Below the pieces are notes generated by a model that was not told the origin of the DNA, ran no database searches, and was given only the letters and a program-made list of their open reading frames with translations. A stretch of 64,000 nt of DNA from Novosphingobium sp. G106 (GTDB lineage Bacteria > Pseudomonadota > Alphaproteobacteria > Sphingomonadales > Sphingomonadaceae). Below are positions 1 to 10,206 of the stretch, piece by piece; within the stretch, counting starts at the first letter, position 1, and each line of letters opens with the position of its first letter. Location: the NCBI RefSeq assembly GCF_019075875.1, contig NZ_JAHOOZ010000004.1:186001-250000 (forward strand). The letters run 5' to 3'. The translations under genes and the position numbers were made by a program.

Positions 1-951
1 TATGACGTCATCGTCACCCCGACCGACGATCGCGCCTATACGCTGGTCGGCGAATCCGTCGATCGGTCGGGCATGGCCCGCGCCACCCTGGCCCCGCGCG
101 AAGGCATGTCGGCCGAAGTGCCGGCGCTCCGCAAACGCCCCCTCGCCAATATGAAAGACATGGGCATGGGGGATATGGACATGAGCGGCATGGAAGGCAT
201 GGACCACTCAGCGATGGGACATGACATGTCGGCAAGCGGGGCCGCCGCGGGCGGTATGGCTGGAATGAACATGGAATCCGGGGCCTCGATGCCCGCAATG
301 GACAAGCCGGCCGGTGGTTCGATGGCGAACATGCCTGGAATGGGTGCGCCTATCGGTGACGCGATGGGCGGCATGGCGATGGGCGGAATGGGCGGCATGA
401 ATATGCGCGACGCCAGCAAAGCCCCGCAGGTCAAGATGGGGCCTGGTGTGCAGACGATTTCACCTATGCCGATGGATCGCACGGGAGAGCCCGGACAGGG
501 CCTCGAAGATGTCGGGCACCGTGTTCTGGTCTATCGCGATCTCATGGCGGTCGACCGCAATCCCGACGTGCGGGCACCCGACCGGGCGATGGAAATCCAT
601 CTGACCGGGAATATGGAACGCTATATGTGGTCATTCGACGGGGTGAAGCTCAGTGACAAGAGCGAGCCAATTCCGTTTATCGAAAACGAAAGGGTCCGCG
701 TCACGCTCGTGAACGACACGATGATGTCGCACCCGATCCATCTTCATGGTCATTTTTTCGAGCTGGTGACGGGGCATGGCGAGTATTCACCGCGCAAGCA
801 CACGGTCAATGTCGCGCCGGGGGGTAAGGTAAGTTTTGATCTCACCGCTAACGCTATCGGCGATTGGGCGTTCCACTGCCATATGCTCTACCACATGCAT
901 GCCGGGATGATGCGCGTCGTCTCTGTCCGTCCCCGGGGAGATGGCGCATGA
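1..951 (+). CDS. copA: CopA copper-resistance multicopper oxidase, C-terminal part (5' end outside window)
   Basis: The frame is open from base 1, so only the last 316 residues are visible. CopA is a periplasmic multicopper oxidase that oxidises Cu(I) and binds copper. A long methionine-rich stretch (about bases 150-420, with repeated MGM, MDM and GMGGM patterns) is typical of the CopA copper-binding insert. The C-terminal cupredoxin domain carries HPIHLHGHFFE (from base 730) and HCHMLYHMHAGMM (from base 874), which hold trinuclear-centre histidines and the type 1 Cys/His/Met ligands. The stop overlaps the copB start (ATGA at 948-951), so copA and copB are translationally coupled. The start and any Tat signal lie upstream of the window. 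Confidence 0.95.
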   Translation, partial: YDVIVTPTDDRAYTLVGESVDRSGMARATLAPREGMSAEVPALRKRPLANMKDMGMGDMDMSGMEGMDHSAMGHDMSASGAAAGGMAGMNMESGASMPAMDKPAGGSMANMPGMGAPIGDAMGGMAMGGMGGMNMRDASKAPQVKMGPGVQTISPMPMDRTGEPGQGLEDVGHRVLVYRDLMAVDRNPDVRAPDRAMEIHLTGNMERYMWSFDGVKLSDKSEPIPFIENERVRVTLVNDTMMSHPIHLHGHFFELVTGHGEYSPRKHTVNVAPGGKVSFDLTANAIGDWAFHCHMLYHMHAGMMRVVSVRPRGDGA

Positions 952-2189
952 AGTCGCTTCTTCTCCTGATCGCCGCGGCGCCGCTCGCCCTCGCGGTACC
1001 GGCCAACGCACAATCGATGCAAAATATGCCCGGCATGAACATGCCGATGGCTCAACCGCCAGCAAAGAAGAAGCCAGCGGCAAGGCCGGCACGTCAGGCT
1101 AAACGCGCAACCGCCGCGAAGCCGCCTCGTAGACCCGCGCCCACCACGCGTCGTGCACCCGCTGCAAAGCCCAAGCCCGCGGCGCACGGCATGTCAGGGA
1201 TGGGCGCTATGCCCGGAATGGACATGCCAGCCAGCAGGTTGCCTGCAGCGCCCGATGCCCATGCCGGACACGACATGTCCAGCATGCCTGGCATGGCAAC
1301 GCCCGAGGCGGCGGGCGGCGCAATGAAGCACGATATGCCGGGCATGAACATGCCGTCAGACACTGGCGGTCAGCCGATGCAGCACGATATGTCGTCAATG
1401 CCTGGCATGTCGATGGCAGGCCATGGCGCAGGGGGTACGAGCCTTGCGCCGGGCAACGCTCCCGCGCCACCGCCTCCGAGTGATCACTATGCCGACCGGA
1501 TATACGGAAATGGCGAGATGGCCGCTTCACGCACCATGCTTCACAATGAACATGGCGGCAGCTCTACCTCGATGATCCTGTTCAATCTGGCGGAATATCA
1601 GGTCCGGAACGGCCGCGACGGCTATCGCTGGGATGGCGAGGCGTGGTTCGGCAAGGATCTCGATCGGTTCGTGATCAAGACCGAAGGGGAGGGCGCCTTT
1701 CGCGAAGGGGTCGACAGTGCCGAGGTCCAGGCGCTCTACAGCCGTGCGCTCGATCCCTATTGGAACGTGCAGGCCGGCGTCCGATACGATTTCAAACCCA
1801 ACCCGTCCCGAACGTATGCGACGATCGGAATCGAGGGGGTTGCACCTTATTGGTTCGAGACGGAAGCCGCTTTGTTCCTGTCGAACAAGGGCGAGGTGCT
1901 GGGGCGGATCGAGGGCTATTATGATCAGCGCATTACCCAACGCCTGATCCTGCAGCCCCGCGTCGAATTGAACCTCTCGGCTCAAAACGTGCCCGAGACC
2001 CGGATCGGATCGGGGCTGTCCAACGCCGAGTTGGGGTTGCGCCTGCGCTACGAGGTCCGCCGCGAGTTCGCTCCCTACATCGGCGTTTCCTACGACCGTA
2101 AGTTTGGGCAGACGGCGGACTATGCGCGGGCCGATGGAAAGGACGTCAAGGCGACGAGCTTTGTCATTGGCGTGCGGACCTGGTTCTGA
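948..2189 (+). CDS. copB: CopB copper-resistance outer membrane protein
   Basis: 413 residues. An N-terminal signal peptide (MKSLLLLIAAAPLALAVPANAQ) leads into a long low-complexity stretch (residues about 23-180) rich in Met, His, Lys/Ala and Pro with repeated MPGM motifs. The C-terminal half (about residue 190 on) is the CopB domain, which ends in beta-barrel-like segments and a terminal aromatic residue (VRTWF), as in outer membrane proteins. The start at 948 overlaps the copA stop, which fixes the signal peptide; an earlier in-frame ATG at 864 lies inside copA and gives no signal peptide. CopB is thought to bind or hold copper at the outer membrane as CopA's partner. Confidence 0.93.
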   Translation: MKSLLLLIAAAPLALAVPANAQSMQNMPGMNMPMAQPPAKKKPAARPARQAKRATAAKPPRRPAPTTRRAPAAKPKPAAHGMSGMGAMPGMDMPASRLPAAPDAHAGHDMSSMPGMATPEAAGGAMKHDMPGMNMPSDTGGQPMQHDMSSMPGMSMAGHGAGGTSLAPGNAPAPPPPSDHYADRIYGNGEMAASRTMLHNEHGGSSTSMILFNLAEYQVRNGRDGYRWDGEAWFGKDLDRFVIKTEGEGAFREGVDSAEVQALYSRALDPYWNVQAGVRYDFKPNPSRTYATIGIEGVAPYWFETEAALFLSNKGEVLGRIEGYYDQRITQRLILQPRVELNLSAQNVPETRIGSGLSNAELGLRLRYEVRREFAPYIGVSYDRKFGQTADYARADGKDVKATSFVIGVRTWF

Positions 2190-2406
2190 GAAGCGTCCGG
2201 CTTCGCTCCGACGTCGGGGCTAGCCGCGTTCATCGGATCATCGGCGTCGAGCGCTGCTTTGGTTTGCTAGTGGTCTGGTCATGGGCGTGTTGCCGATCGA
2301 CCGAGTTCGTGGTGACGCTTTTGTATTTCCGTTGCCTGCGAAAGCGGCACTGCAAGGGCTGAATAGTCGAGGAGAGAGTTGGGGCGGGGACCAAAGGAGA
2401 CGACCG

Positions 2407-2853
2407 ATGATGAAAAACGCGTATGCAAGCCTCGCCCTGCAGACCCTTGTCGGCGGCATCATCATGTATCTGGTGATGTTCGTCATGATCGACAGTCTGG
2501 GGAGTTTCTACAACAACCTCAATATGCTCTACATGACGCTGATGATGGTGGCGCCGATGGTGGTGCTGATGATCCTCGCGATGGGTCACATGTTTCCATC
2601 AAGGGCAATGAATGCGGCGCTCCTGATCGGCTCGATCGCGGTTTTCATCGGCTGTTTCGCCCTGATCCGGACCCAGACCACAATCGGGGATCGCGCGTTC
2701 CTGCGCTCGATGATCCCGCATCATTCAGGCGCAATCCTGATGTGCAAGAAGGCGTCGCTCACCGACCCACAGATCGTCAGGCTGTGCGGCGAGATCAAGG
2801 AATCCCAGCGGCGCGAGATCGACGATATGAAGGCCATGCTTGCGCGCCAATGA
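2407..2853 (+). CDS. DUF305 family membrane protein with three predicted TM segments
   Basis: 148 residues. The start at 2407 (ATGATG) follows a strong ribosome site, AAAGGAGA at 2393-2400. Three hydrophobic segments (about residues 8-30, 40-60, 68-86) precede a C-terminal DUF305-like part with the motif MIPHHSGAILM (about residue 106) and the end pattern EIKESQRREIDDMKAML, both characteristic of DUF305. Such proteins often accompany copper genes and their paired histidines are presumed to bind metal. This gene lies 217 bp after copB and may have its own promoter. The membrane-anchored form differs from the usual secreted DUF305 proteins. The exact biochemical role is unknown. Confidence 0.8.
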   Translation: MMKNAYASLALQTLVGGIIMYLVMFVMIDSLGSFYNNLNMLYMTLMMVAPMVVLMILAMGHMFPSRAMNAALLIGSIAVFIGCFALIRTQTTIGDRAFLRSMIPHHSGAILMCKKASLTDPQIVRLCGEIKESQRREIDDMKAMLARQ

Positions 2854-2990
2854 CCGATGCCGGATTGTCAGCGGCTCCCCCCGCCTCGCAATTCTTCGAG
2901 GGATGTTTGACGACCGCGCGTATTGAATGAAAAAGCAAGTGCGGGAACGGCCGGGTCGCCTCAATCGCGCCCGGCAGGAAGGAACGAACT

Positions 2991-3437
2991 ATGAAGCGGA
3001 CCCGTCGGCTCGCCATATTACTTGCGCTCGGTTTTCCTTCATTGGCCATGGCGGCAACGGACATCGTCGTGCATCGCGGTCCAGGTTGCGGATGCTGCGA
3101 GCAGTGGACGGCGCAGGTCCGTCGGCTGTTCGGGCGCCAGGTGACGATAGTCGACGACCGGCAGCGCTCGATGTTGCAGCGTTCGCAGGGCGTTCCCCCG
3201 CGTCTTGCCTCCTGCCACACGGCGATCATCGACGGCATGGTGTTCGAAGGTCATGTTCCCATCACCGATATGAAGCGACTGCTCGCGCAGCGTCCGCGTG
3301 GTGTGACGGGGCTTGCGGTTGTGGGCATGCCGATCGGTTCGCCTGGCATGGAAGTTCCTGGGCAACCGGCACAGGCTTTCGACGTCATCGCCTTCGGATC
3401 CGCTGGTCAGCGTGTCTTTGCGCATCACGGCGGGTGA
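2991..3437 (+). CDS. DUF411 family periplasmic metal-binding protein
   Basis: 148 residues with a signal peptide (MKRTRRLAILLALGFPSLAMA) and a mature start at about residue 22. The motif GPGCGCCEQWTAQVR (about residues 31-45) is the Cys cluster that defines DUF411, and SCHTAIIDGMVFEGHVP (from about residue 75) is the second conserved block. DUF411 genes recur in copper-resistance loci and probably bind Cu(I) in the periplasm. A ribosome site GGAAGGA lies just before the start. It is probably cotranscribed with the DUF305 gene (137 bp gap). Confidence 0.85.
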   Translation: MKRTRRLAILLALGFPSLAMAATDIVVHRGPGCGCCEQWTAQVRRLFGRQVTIVDDRQRSMLQRSQGVPPRLASCHTAIIDGMVFEGHVPITDMKRLLAQRPRGVTGLAVVGMPIGSPGMEVPGQPAQAFDVIAFGSAGQRVFAHHGG

Positions 3438-3483
3438 AATAAAGATTGTCCTGACCATGAGAAGCGATTAGACTGAAACAGCA

Positions 3484-3858
3484 GTGAAACGTGCGCTTCA
3501 TCTCTTTCTCCTTCTCGGAGCCCTGATCGGTCTGCTCGGCCAGGAAGGCGCGTTTGCATCGGCTTCGCCTGTATTGTCCGCGCCGATGGCGATGACCGGG
3601 ATGGCCACGGCAGGGATGTCCGAAGACTGCATGAAGATGATGGCGCAGCAACAGCAGCCTGCGCAGAAACCCTGCAAGGGCATGACGCTCGCCTGTATCG
3701 CAGCAATGGGCTGTGTCATTCCCATGGCCGTTCGCAATGACGCACCGGCGCTTATGGTGCCTGCGGTTGGTTCCACCTTGGCCTTCTGGACGACCACTAC
3801 TGTCTTACACGGCAGTGACCTTTCGCCTGAACCGGAACCACCGACTCTCCTTGGCTGA
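3484..3858 (+). CDS. Small exported Met/Cys-rich protein of the copper block
   Basis: 124 residues. A signal peptide (residues about 1-26, ending in FASAS) leads to a short mature protein with clustered Met and Cys (MSEDCMKMMAQQQQ, PCKGMTLACIAAMGC). A hydrophobic patch near residues 95-110 may be a second membrane segment. I do not recognise a named domain. The Met/Cys content and the place between DUF411 and cusC suggest a periplasmic copper-binding or accessory protein. A hairpin at 3874-3894 follows the stop. Confidence 0.7.
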   Translation: MKRALHLFLLLGALIGLLGQEGAFASASPVLSAPMAMTGMATAGMSEDCMKMMAQQQQPAQKPCKGMTLACIAAMGCVIPMAVRNDAPALMVPAVGSTLAFWTTTTVLHGSDLSPEPEPPTLLG

Positions 3859-3873
3859 ACCCTAGCGGCGCGT

Positions 3874-3894
3874 GGCGGACCCTCATGGTCCGCC
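3874..3894. terminator. Hairpin between two small copper genes
   Basis: GGCGGACC (3874-3881) and GGTCCGCC (3887-3894) form a perfect 8-bp stem with a 5-nt loop. No T-run follows, so it may be a weak terminator or an RNA-stabilising hairpin. Confidence 0.4.
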
Positions 3895-3929
3895 GCATGC
3901 CTCCACACAGTTCAACCAAGGAATTTCAC

Positions 3930-4199
3930 ATGAAGACGATTCTCACTCTTGCCGCGGCGCTTGCGGCAGTCACAACCGTTTCCGTTGCCTCCGCGCATGA
4001 TCGTGGACCGGGCCATTGGGAATGGCAGTCTCGTGGCATATTCGGACCGAACAAGTCCAACCTGCCTCCTCAGGTTCGCGTCTGGGTCAAGGACCGCACT
4101 TCCGAAGTGGCGGATTGCAACTGCGACATGATGAAGATGAGCGCGGCCGATTGCATGATGGACATGCCCGGCAAGCCCAAAGCTCCATCGGCCGGCTAA
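3930..4199 (+). CDS. Small exported protein with a CNCDMMKM motif
   Basis: 89 residues. A clear signal peptide (MKTILTLAAALAAVTTVSVASA) is followed by a short mature chain. It contains WEWQSRGIFGPNKSNLPPQVRVWVKD and then a possible metal site, DCNCDMMKMSAADCMMDMPG. The start at 3930 is preceded by AAGGAA; an upstream in-frame ATG at 3885 would bury the signal peptide. No named family is recognised. Position just before cusC and the Cys/Met motif point to periplasmic copper binding. Confidence 0.75.
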   Translation: MKTILTLAAALAAVTTVSVASAHDRGPGHWEWQSRGIFGPNKSNLPPQVRVWVKDRTSEVADCNCDMMKMSAADCMMDMPGKPKAPSAG

Positions 4200-4246
4200 G
4201 GCGATTGCCTGGCCGATAGCGATAACGACCAAGGCCGGGCGCGTGG

Positions 4247-4276
4247 CGCCGGCGAAGAATGCCCCCTTCGCCGGCG
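4247..4276. terminator. Strong hairpin upstream of cusC
   Basis: CGCCGGCGAAG (4247-4257) and CTTCGCCGGCG (4266-4276) form a perfect 11-bp stem with an 8-nt loop. It ends the copper small-gene block about 60 bp before the cusC start. There is no long T-run, so termination is probable but not certain. Confidence 0.55.
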
Positions 4277-4335
4277 TCCGTTTGTCCGTAGCCTTTCTCG
4301 CGCATCGGTCCTGGCCTGCCGATCAGGAGACCTCT

Positions 4336-5565
4336 ATGCGAATGATTGTTCTGGCGCCGCTGCTCGCGGCGATCCCCGGCATTGCCTTTGCCGGTCCGCT
4401 CACTTTCGATGCGGCGCTTCGCCAGGCGAAGCATGATGCTCCATCCATTCGAGCGAAGACACTTGGGACCGATGCCGCCCGTTCCGCGCGCGGTGCGGCG
4501 GGCGCGCTGCCCGATCCGACGCTGGCTGTGGGTATCGAGAGCTTTCCGATCTCGGGACCGCTCGCGTTCCAGCCCAATCGTGACGACTTCACGATGGCGC
4601 GGGTTGGGGTCAGTCAGGACATTCCCAATCTCGCCAAGCGCCATGCGCAGCAGGCGCGCGCCGATAGCGACATCAAGGCGGCCGAGGCGGATACCGCGGT
4701 CGAGGCGCGCACCGTTGAGGTCGGAACGGCCTTGGCTTGGATCAATCTCGCTTATGCCGAGCGCAGACTTGCCGCGCTCGACGATGTGCTGTCCCGGCTG
4801 GAGCGCGTGGTAGGGACCACGACCAGTGCGGTTGCTTCGGGCAACGCACGGCCGGCGCAGACGCTTGCCGGGCAGCAGGCGGTCGCGACGATGCAGGATC
4901 GCCGGAGCGAGCTGGTGTCCAATGTGGCGCGGGCACGGGCGATCCTGACCCGCTGGACCGGCGACCCCACGCCTGAGATCGCTGGACCAATCCCCGAGTT
5001 CCCGGTCGATGGGGCCGAACTGCGTGCCGGCCTCGATCGTCAACCAACCATCCGGATGATCGATGCCCAATCCGGGCAGGCGGATGCCGATGTCCAAATG
5101 GCCGATGCCGGCCGGCGGTCCGACTTCGGCGTCAACCTTGCCTACCAGCGTCGCGATCCCCGCTTCGGCGATTACGTTTCGGCCGGCGTGACAATCAGTC
5201 TGCCCTTCTTCACCCGCAATCGCCAGAACGCCCAGATCGCTGAGGCTCAGGCCAATGCCGGGCGGGTAATGGCCCAGCGCGAGGCTGCGCGGCGCGCGCT
5301 CGCCTCCGACCTCGAATCCGATCTCGCCGACCATGTCATGCACCATGAGCAGTGGATGCGCGCGCGGGATACGCTGCTCCCGCTCGCCGATCAGCGCGTC
5401 ACATTGGAAACAGCCAGCTACGGAGCCGGACGCGCCAGTTTGGTCGAGATCGCCGACGCCTATGTCGCGCTGGCCGACGCGACCCTCACTGTCCTCGACC
5501 GCGAAGCCCTGGTCGCCGCCGACGGCGCCCGATTGACCCTCACATACCGGAGCGAAGACCGATGA
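4336..5565 (+). CDS. cusC: CusC-like outer membrane efflux protein (TolC family)
   Basis: 409 residues with a signal peptide (MRMIVLAPLLAAIPGIAFA). Two repeated outer-membrane-efflux segments follow: GALPDPTLAVGIESFP in the first half and VNLAYQRRDPRFGDYVSAGVTISLPFF in the second, with long Ala-rich helical regions between. The start at 4336 follows CAGGAGA (4324-4330); the in-frame ATG at 4243 lies in the hairpin region and lacks a signal. The stop overlaps the cusB start (ATGA at 5562-5565). It forms the outer membrane exit duct of the Cu(I)/Ag(I) pump with cusB and cusA. Confidence 0.9.
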   Translation: MRMIVLAPLLAAIPGIAFAGPLTFDAALRQAKHDAPSIRAKTLGTDAARSARGAAGALPDPTLAVGIESFPISGPLAFQPNRDDFTMARVGVSQDIPNLAKRHAQQARADSDIKAAEADTAVEARTVEVGTALAWINLAYAERRLAALDDVLSRLERVVGTTTSAVASGNARPAQTLAGQQAVATMQDRRSELVSNVARARAILTRWTGDPTPEIAGPIPEFPVDGAELRAGLDRQPTIRMIDAQSGQADADVQMADAGRRSDFGVNLAYQRRDPRFGDYVSAGVTISLPFFTRNRQNAQIAEAQANAGRVMAQREAARRALASDLESDLADHVMHHEQWMRARDTLLPLADQRVTLETASYGAGRASLVEIADAYVALADATLTVLDREALVAADGARLTLTYRSEDR

Positions 5566-7052
5566 GCCTCGAGATATCACCGCGCGCCCGGCTGGGGCTT
5601 GCCGCCGCCCTGATCGCATTGGTGGCCGGTGGGGTAGGCTATGGCATCGCCCATCTGGGCGGGCAGCGGGAACCGCCAGTGCAGTCGGGAGATGCGGGTC
5701 GGAAGGTGCTCTACTGGTACGATCCGATGGTGCCGCAAGAGCATTACAACAATCCTGATACGCTTTCGTCGATGGGGATGAAGACTATCCCCAAATATGT
5801 CGACGAAGGCGGCGGCGACGCACCGGGTATCCGCATCGACCCGGCGACCTCGCAAACGCTGGGCCTCCGCACGGTCGCGGTTCGGCGCGGCGAGCTCGCC
5901 AGCAGCCTCACCGCCACCGGCACGATCGGCTTCAACCAGCGCGATGTCGCGATCGTGCAGGCGCGTGCAGGGGGATTCGTCCAGCGCGTCTATGGTCGCG
6001 CGCCGGGTGACGTGGTCGGCGCGGGCGCACCCCTTGCCGATATCCTGGTGCCAGAGTGGGGCGGCGCACAGGCCGAGTTTCTTGCGGTTCGCCGCACCGG
6101 CAACGCGGCGCTGACCCAGGCGGCGCGCCAACGGCTCATGTTGCTCGGCATGGCGCCGGGCACGATCGCTTCGGTCGAGCGAACGGGACGGCCGCACAAT
6201 GTCGTGACGATCTCCACGCCGACAGGCGGGGTCATCAAGACGTTGGAGGTGCGGGCCGGCATGACCATGACGGCAGGACAGACGCTCGCGGAGGTCAACG
6301 GCCTCGGTACGGTCTGGCTCAATGCCGCCGTACCCGAAGCCATCGCCGGTCCACTCAAACCCGGACAAACCGTGCAGGCCACACTTGCCGCTTTCCCTGG
6401 CGAGACCATCTCCGGGCGTGTGTCGGCGATCCTGCCCGAGACCCAGGTCGACAGCCGAACGCTGACCGTCCGGATCGAGCTGCCTAATCGTGGCGGGCGT
6501 CTACGCCCCGGCATGTTCGCGACAGTGTCATTCGGCGGAGCCACGCAACCGGTATTGCTCGTACCGTCCGAAGCGCTGATCCGTACCGGCAAGCGGACCT
6601 TGGTGATGCTCGCGCTCGACAAGGGGCGCTACCGGCCCGCCGAGGTGCAAGCCGGGCGCGAATCCGGTGACGATACCGAGATATTGGCGGGTCTGAGCGA
6701 GGGTGAGAAAATCGTCGCGTCGGGCCAGTTCCTCATCGATTCCGAGGCGAGCCTGTCAGGAGTTCAGGCGCGGCCGATCGGCAGCGGCACGCCGCCGGCA
6801 GCCGCCAAACCCGCAGCTACCGCCGTGCTCTACGAGACCGTCGGCAAGATCGAACAGATCACCGCCACTTCGGTGACGCTCAGCCATGAGCCGGTGCCGG
6901 CGATCGGCTGGCCGGCGATGACAATGACCTTCCAGCTTCCCGATCCAAAGATCGCGCGTGGCCTGAAGGCGGGCGATCGTGTCCGCTTCGGCTTCGATCA
7001 ACCTCCCGCGGGGCCAACGGTACGACGTATGGTGAAGGTGGCGAGCCAGTGA
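5562..7052 (+). CDS. cusB: CusB-like periplasmic adaptor with N-terminal heavy-metal-binding and C-terminal CusF-like domains
   Basis: 496 residues. There is one N-terminal membrane segment (about residues 8-30), then a heavy-metal-binding segment ([15 protein letters not shown]...[11 protein letters not shown], about residues 48-80) typical of CusB/SilB. A membrane-fusion core follows, with lipoyl and beta-barrel parts ([38 protein letters not shown]). The last 75 or so residues ([21 protein letters not shown]...WPAMTMTFQ) are a fused CusF-like copper chaperone domain. The stop overlaps the GTG start of cusA. It bridges CusA and CusC and passes Cu(I)/Ag(I) to the pump. Confidence 0.93.
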   Translation: MSLEISPRARLGLAAALIALVAGGVGYGIAHLGGQREPPVQSGDAGRKVLYWYDPMVPQEHYNNPDTLSSMGMKTIPKYVDEGGGDAPGIRIDPATSQTLGLRTVAVRRGELASSLTATGTIGFNQRDVAIVQARAGGFVQRVYGRAPGDVVGAGAPLADILVPEWGGAQAEFLAVRRTGNAALTQAARQRLMLLGMAPGTIASVERTGRPHNVVTISTPTGGVIKTLEVRAGMTMTAGQTLAEVNGLGTVWLNAAVPEAIAGPLKPGQTVQATLAAFPGETISGRVSAILPETQVDSRTLTVRIELPNRGGRLRPGMFATVSFGGATQPVLLVPSEALIRTGKRTLVMLALDKGRYRPAEVQAGRESGDDTEILAGLSEGEKIVASGQFLIDSEASLSGVQARPIGSGTPPAAAKPAATAVLYETVGKIEQITATSVTLSHEPVPAIGWPAMTMTFQLPDPKIARGLKAGDRVRFGFDQPPAGPTVRRMVKVASQ

Positions 7053-10000
7053 TCGCTCATCTCATCCGCTGGTCGGTCAGGAACCGCTTCTTCGTTCTGA
7101 TCGGCGTACTGGCCCTCATCGGCATGGGCGTCTGGGCGGTGCGATCGACCGCGATCGACGCGCTGCCTGACCTCTCCGATACGCAGGTCATCATCCGCAC
7201 GTCCTATCCGGGCCAAGCACCGCAGATCGTCGAGAATCAGGTTACCTATCCGCTCACCACCACGATGTTGTCGGTGCCGGGGGCCAAGACGGTGCGCGGC
7301 TATAGCTTCTTCGGCGACAGCTTCGTCTATGTGATCTTCGAGGACGGCACCGACCTCTATTGGGCGCGCAGCCGCGTGCTCGAATATCTCAATCAGGTGC
7401 AGGGCCGGTTGCCGGCGAGCGCCCGCAGCGCGCTTGGGCCGGACGCGACCGGGGTCGGCTGGGTCTATGAATATGCCTTGGTCGACCGCACCGGTCGCCA
7501 CGATCTTGCCCAGCTTCGCGGGTTTCAGGACTGGTTCCTGCGCTACGAGTTGAAGACCGTTCCCGGCGTCGCCGAAGTCGCCAGCATCGGCGGCATGGTC
7601 AAGCAATATCAGGTGCTGCTCGATCCGGTGAAACTCGCTGCCTACGGCGTCACCCACGCCCAAGCAGTCGATGCCATCCAAAAGGCCAACCAGGAAGCGG
7701 GCGGCTCGGTGCTGGAGATGGCCGAGGCCGAATATATGGTCCGCGCCTCGGGCTATCTTAAGACGCTCGACGACTTCCGGGCGATTCCGCTGCGGACAGC
7801 GGCGAGCGGCGTGCCTGTCCGTCTTGGCGATGTCGCCACCATCCAGATTGGCCCGGAGATGCGGCGCGGCATCGCCGAGCTGAACGGCGAAGGCGAAGTC
7901 GCGGGCGGTGTGGTGATATTGCGCTCGGGCAAGAATGCCCGCGAGACGATTGCGGCAGTTAAGGACAAGCTGGCGGACCTGAAGAAGAGCCTGCCGCCGG
8001 GCGTCGAGGTGGTGACGGTCTATGACCGCTCGCAGCTCATCGACCGCGCCGTCGACAATCTAACCCACAAGCTCATCGAGGAGTTCATCGTCGTAGCATT
8101 GGTCTGTGGCCTGTTCCTATGGCACGTCCGTTCGGCGCTGGTTGCAATTCTGACCCTGCCACTGGGCGTGCTTGCCGCCTTTGTCGTGATGCGCTTCCAG
8201 GGGGTCAATGCCAACATCATGTCCTTGGGCGGCATCGCCATCGCGATCGGCGCGATGGTTGATGCGGCCGTGGTGATGATCGAGAATGCCCACAAGCAGA
8301 TCGAGCGTTGGGAAGAGAAGCATGAAGGCAAACATCTCGAGGGTGAAATGCGCTGGATCGTCGTCACCGAGGCCGCGGCCGAGGTCGGACCGGCGTTGTT
8401 CTTCAGCCTGCTGATCATCACGCTGTCCTTCATTCCGGTGTTTACACTCGAAGGACAGGAAGGGCGGCTGTTCGCGCCACTCGCCTTCACCAAGACCTAT
8501 GCGATGGCGTCGGCGGCGATCCTGTCGGTGACTTTGGTGCCGATCCTGATGGGCTGGCTGATCCGGGGCCGCATCCCCGCAGAGCAGGCCAATCCGGTCA
8601 ATCGCTGGCTGACCAACCTTTACCGGCCCGCGATCGACTGGACGATGCGAAAGCCGAAAACGGTGCTGCTGATCGCCGCGCTCGCCTTCGCGACCACGGC
8701 CTGGCCGCTCACACGCCTCGGCGGCGAGTTCATGCCCAATATGGACGAAGGCGATCTGCTCTACATGCCCTCGGCACTGCCGGGACTGTCGGCGGCGAAA
8801 GCCTCGCAACTGCTCCAGCAGACCGACCGGCTGATCAAGACCGTGCCCGAGGTCGAGAGCGTGTTCGGCAAGGCCGGACGCGCCGAGACCGCGACCGATC
8901 CGGCGCCGCTCGAGATGTTCGAGACCACCATCCAGTTCAAGCCGCGTGACCAATGGCGGCCGGGCATGACGCCGGACAAGCTGGTCGATGAGCTTGACCG
9001 CACGGTGAAGCTGCCCGGCCTCGCCAATGTCTGGGTGCCACCGATCCGCAATCGGATCGACATGCTGGCGACCGGCATCAAGAGCCCGATCGGGGTCAAG
9101 GTGTCGGGCGCCGATCTCGCCCAGCTCGATCGCGTCGCCCATGATGTCGAGACGGTCGCCAAGACCGTGCCGGGCGTCTCTTCCGCGCTCGCGGAGCGGC
9201 TCACCGGTGGGCGCTATGTCGATGTCGATATCGACCGTGCCGCGGCGGCCCGATTCGGGCTCAACATCACCGACGTGCAGGCGATCGTCTCAGGCGCGGT
9301 CGGTGGTGAGACGATCGGCGAAACGGTCGAGGGGCTTGCCCGCTACCCGATCAGTGTGCGCTATCCGCGCGAGCTGCGCGACAGCCTGGAGGGTCTGCGG
9401 ACGCTCCCGATCCTGACCCCATCGGGCCAGCAGATCACGCTCGGTACGGTTGCGAAGGTTTCGATCGCCGAAGGACCACCGATGCTCAAGACCGAGAATG
9501 CCCGGCCTTCAACCTGGGTCTATGTTGACGTGCGCGGGCGCGATCTCGCGTCGGTGGTCGGCGACCTGCAACGCGCGGTCGCGAAACAGGTGAAGCTCTC
9601 GCCGGGTGTGAGCATCGCCTACTCCGGTCAGTTCGAATATCTCCAGCGCGCGGTCGACAAGCTGAAGCTGGTCGTGCCGGCGACTCTGCTGATTATCTTC
9701 GTGCTGCTCTACATTATCTTCGGCCGGTTCGACGAGGCAGCGCTGATCATGGGCACGTTGCCGTTCGCGCTCACCGGCGGCATCTGGACGCTCTACCTGC
9801 TCGGCTTCAACCAGTCGGTGGCCACCGGGGTTGGGTTCATCGCGCTTGCCGGTGTTTCCGCCGAGTTCGGCGTCGTGATGCTGATCTACCTCAAGAACGC
9901 CCTGGAGGAGCGCGAAGCCGATCCGGATGCCGCGCAGGTCGAGGCGGCGGTGCGCGAAGGCGCGCTGCTGCGCGTCCGGCCCAAGGCGATGACGGTCGCG

Positions 10001-10204
10001 GTCATCCTCGCCGGCCTGCTGCCGATCCTGCTCGGGTCGGGCGCCGGCTCCGAGGTCATGAGCCGGATCGCCGCGCCGATGATAGGCGGCATGCTCACTG
10101 CGCCGCTGCTCTCCATGTTCGTTCTGCCCGCAGCCTACTTGCTGCTGCGCCGCCCAAAACAACGTCATTCCGACGCTGTACCAACCTCTCAGCACAGGAG
10201 TTAG
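7049..10204 (+). CDS. cusA: CusA-type RND Cu(I)/Ag(I) efflux pump
   Basis: 1051 residues with a GTG start that overlaps the cusB stop. The size and order (N-terminal TM1, large periplasmic loop, TM2-6, second loop, TM8-12) fit a heavy-metal-efflux RND protein. [20 protein letters not shown] (from about base 9049) and [12 protein letters not shown] match the CusA segments that hold the methionine relay. TM4 has [20 protein letters not shown], the Cu/Ag form, rather than the DFGLIVDGAV form of CzcA. It exports periplasmic and cytoplasmic Cu(I)/Ag(I) by proton antiport. Confidence 0.95.
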   Translation: MIAHLIRWSVRNRFFVLIGVLALIGMGVWAVRSTAIDALPDLSDTQVIIRTSYPGQAPQIVENQVTYPLTTTMLSVPGAKTVRGYSFFGDSFVYVIFEDGTDLYWARSRVLEYLNQVQGRLPASARSALGPDATGVGWVYEYALVDRTGRHDLAQLRGFQDWFLRYELKTVPGVAEVASIGGMVKQYQVLLDPVKLAAYGVTHAQAVDAIQKANQEAGGSVLEMAEAEYMVRASGYLKTLDDFRAIPLRTAASGVPVRLGDVATIQIGPEMRRGIAELNGEGEVAGGVVILRSGKNARETIAAVKDKLADLKKSLPPGVEVVTVYDRSQLIDRAVDNLTHKLIEEFIVVALVCGLFLWHVRSALVAILTLPLGVLAAFVVMRFQGVNANIMSLGGIAIAIGAMVDAAVVMIENAHKQIERWEEKHEGKHLEGEMRWIVVTEAAAEVGPALFFSLLIITLSFIPVFTLEGQEGRLFAPLAFTKTYAMASAAILSVTLVPILMGWLIRGRIPAEQANPVNRWLTNLYRPAIDWTMRKPKTVLLIAALAFATTAWPLTRLGGEFMPNMDEGDLLYMPSALPGLSAAKASQLLQQTDRLIKTVPEVESVFGKAGRAETATDPAPLEMFETTIQFKPRDQWRPGMTPDKLVDELDRTVKLPGLANVWVPPIRNRIDMLATGIKSPIGVKVSGADLAQLDRVAHDVETVAKTVPGVSSALAERLTGGRYVDVDIDRAAAARFGLNITDVQAIVSGAVGGETIGETVEGLARYPISVRYPRELRDSLEGLRTLPILTPSGQQITLGTVAKVSIAEGPPMLKTENARPSTWVYVDVRGRDLASVVGDLQRAVAKQVKLSPGVSIAYSGQFEYLQRAVDKLKLVVPATLLIIFVLLYIIFGRFDEAALIMGTLPFALTGGIWTLYLLGFNQSVATGVGFIALAGVSAEFGVVMLIYLKNALEEREADPDAAQVEAAVREGALLRVRPKAMTVAVILAGLLPILLGSGAGSEVMSRIAAPMIGGMLTAPLLSMFVLPAAYLLLRRPKQRHSDAVPTSQHRS

Positions 10205-10206
10205 TC

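Noticed and set aside
4087..5619. 510-codon open frame on the minus strand
   Set aside because: It is the antisense of cusC; the plus frame has a signal peptide and TolC-family motifs, the minus frame has none.
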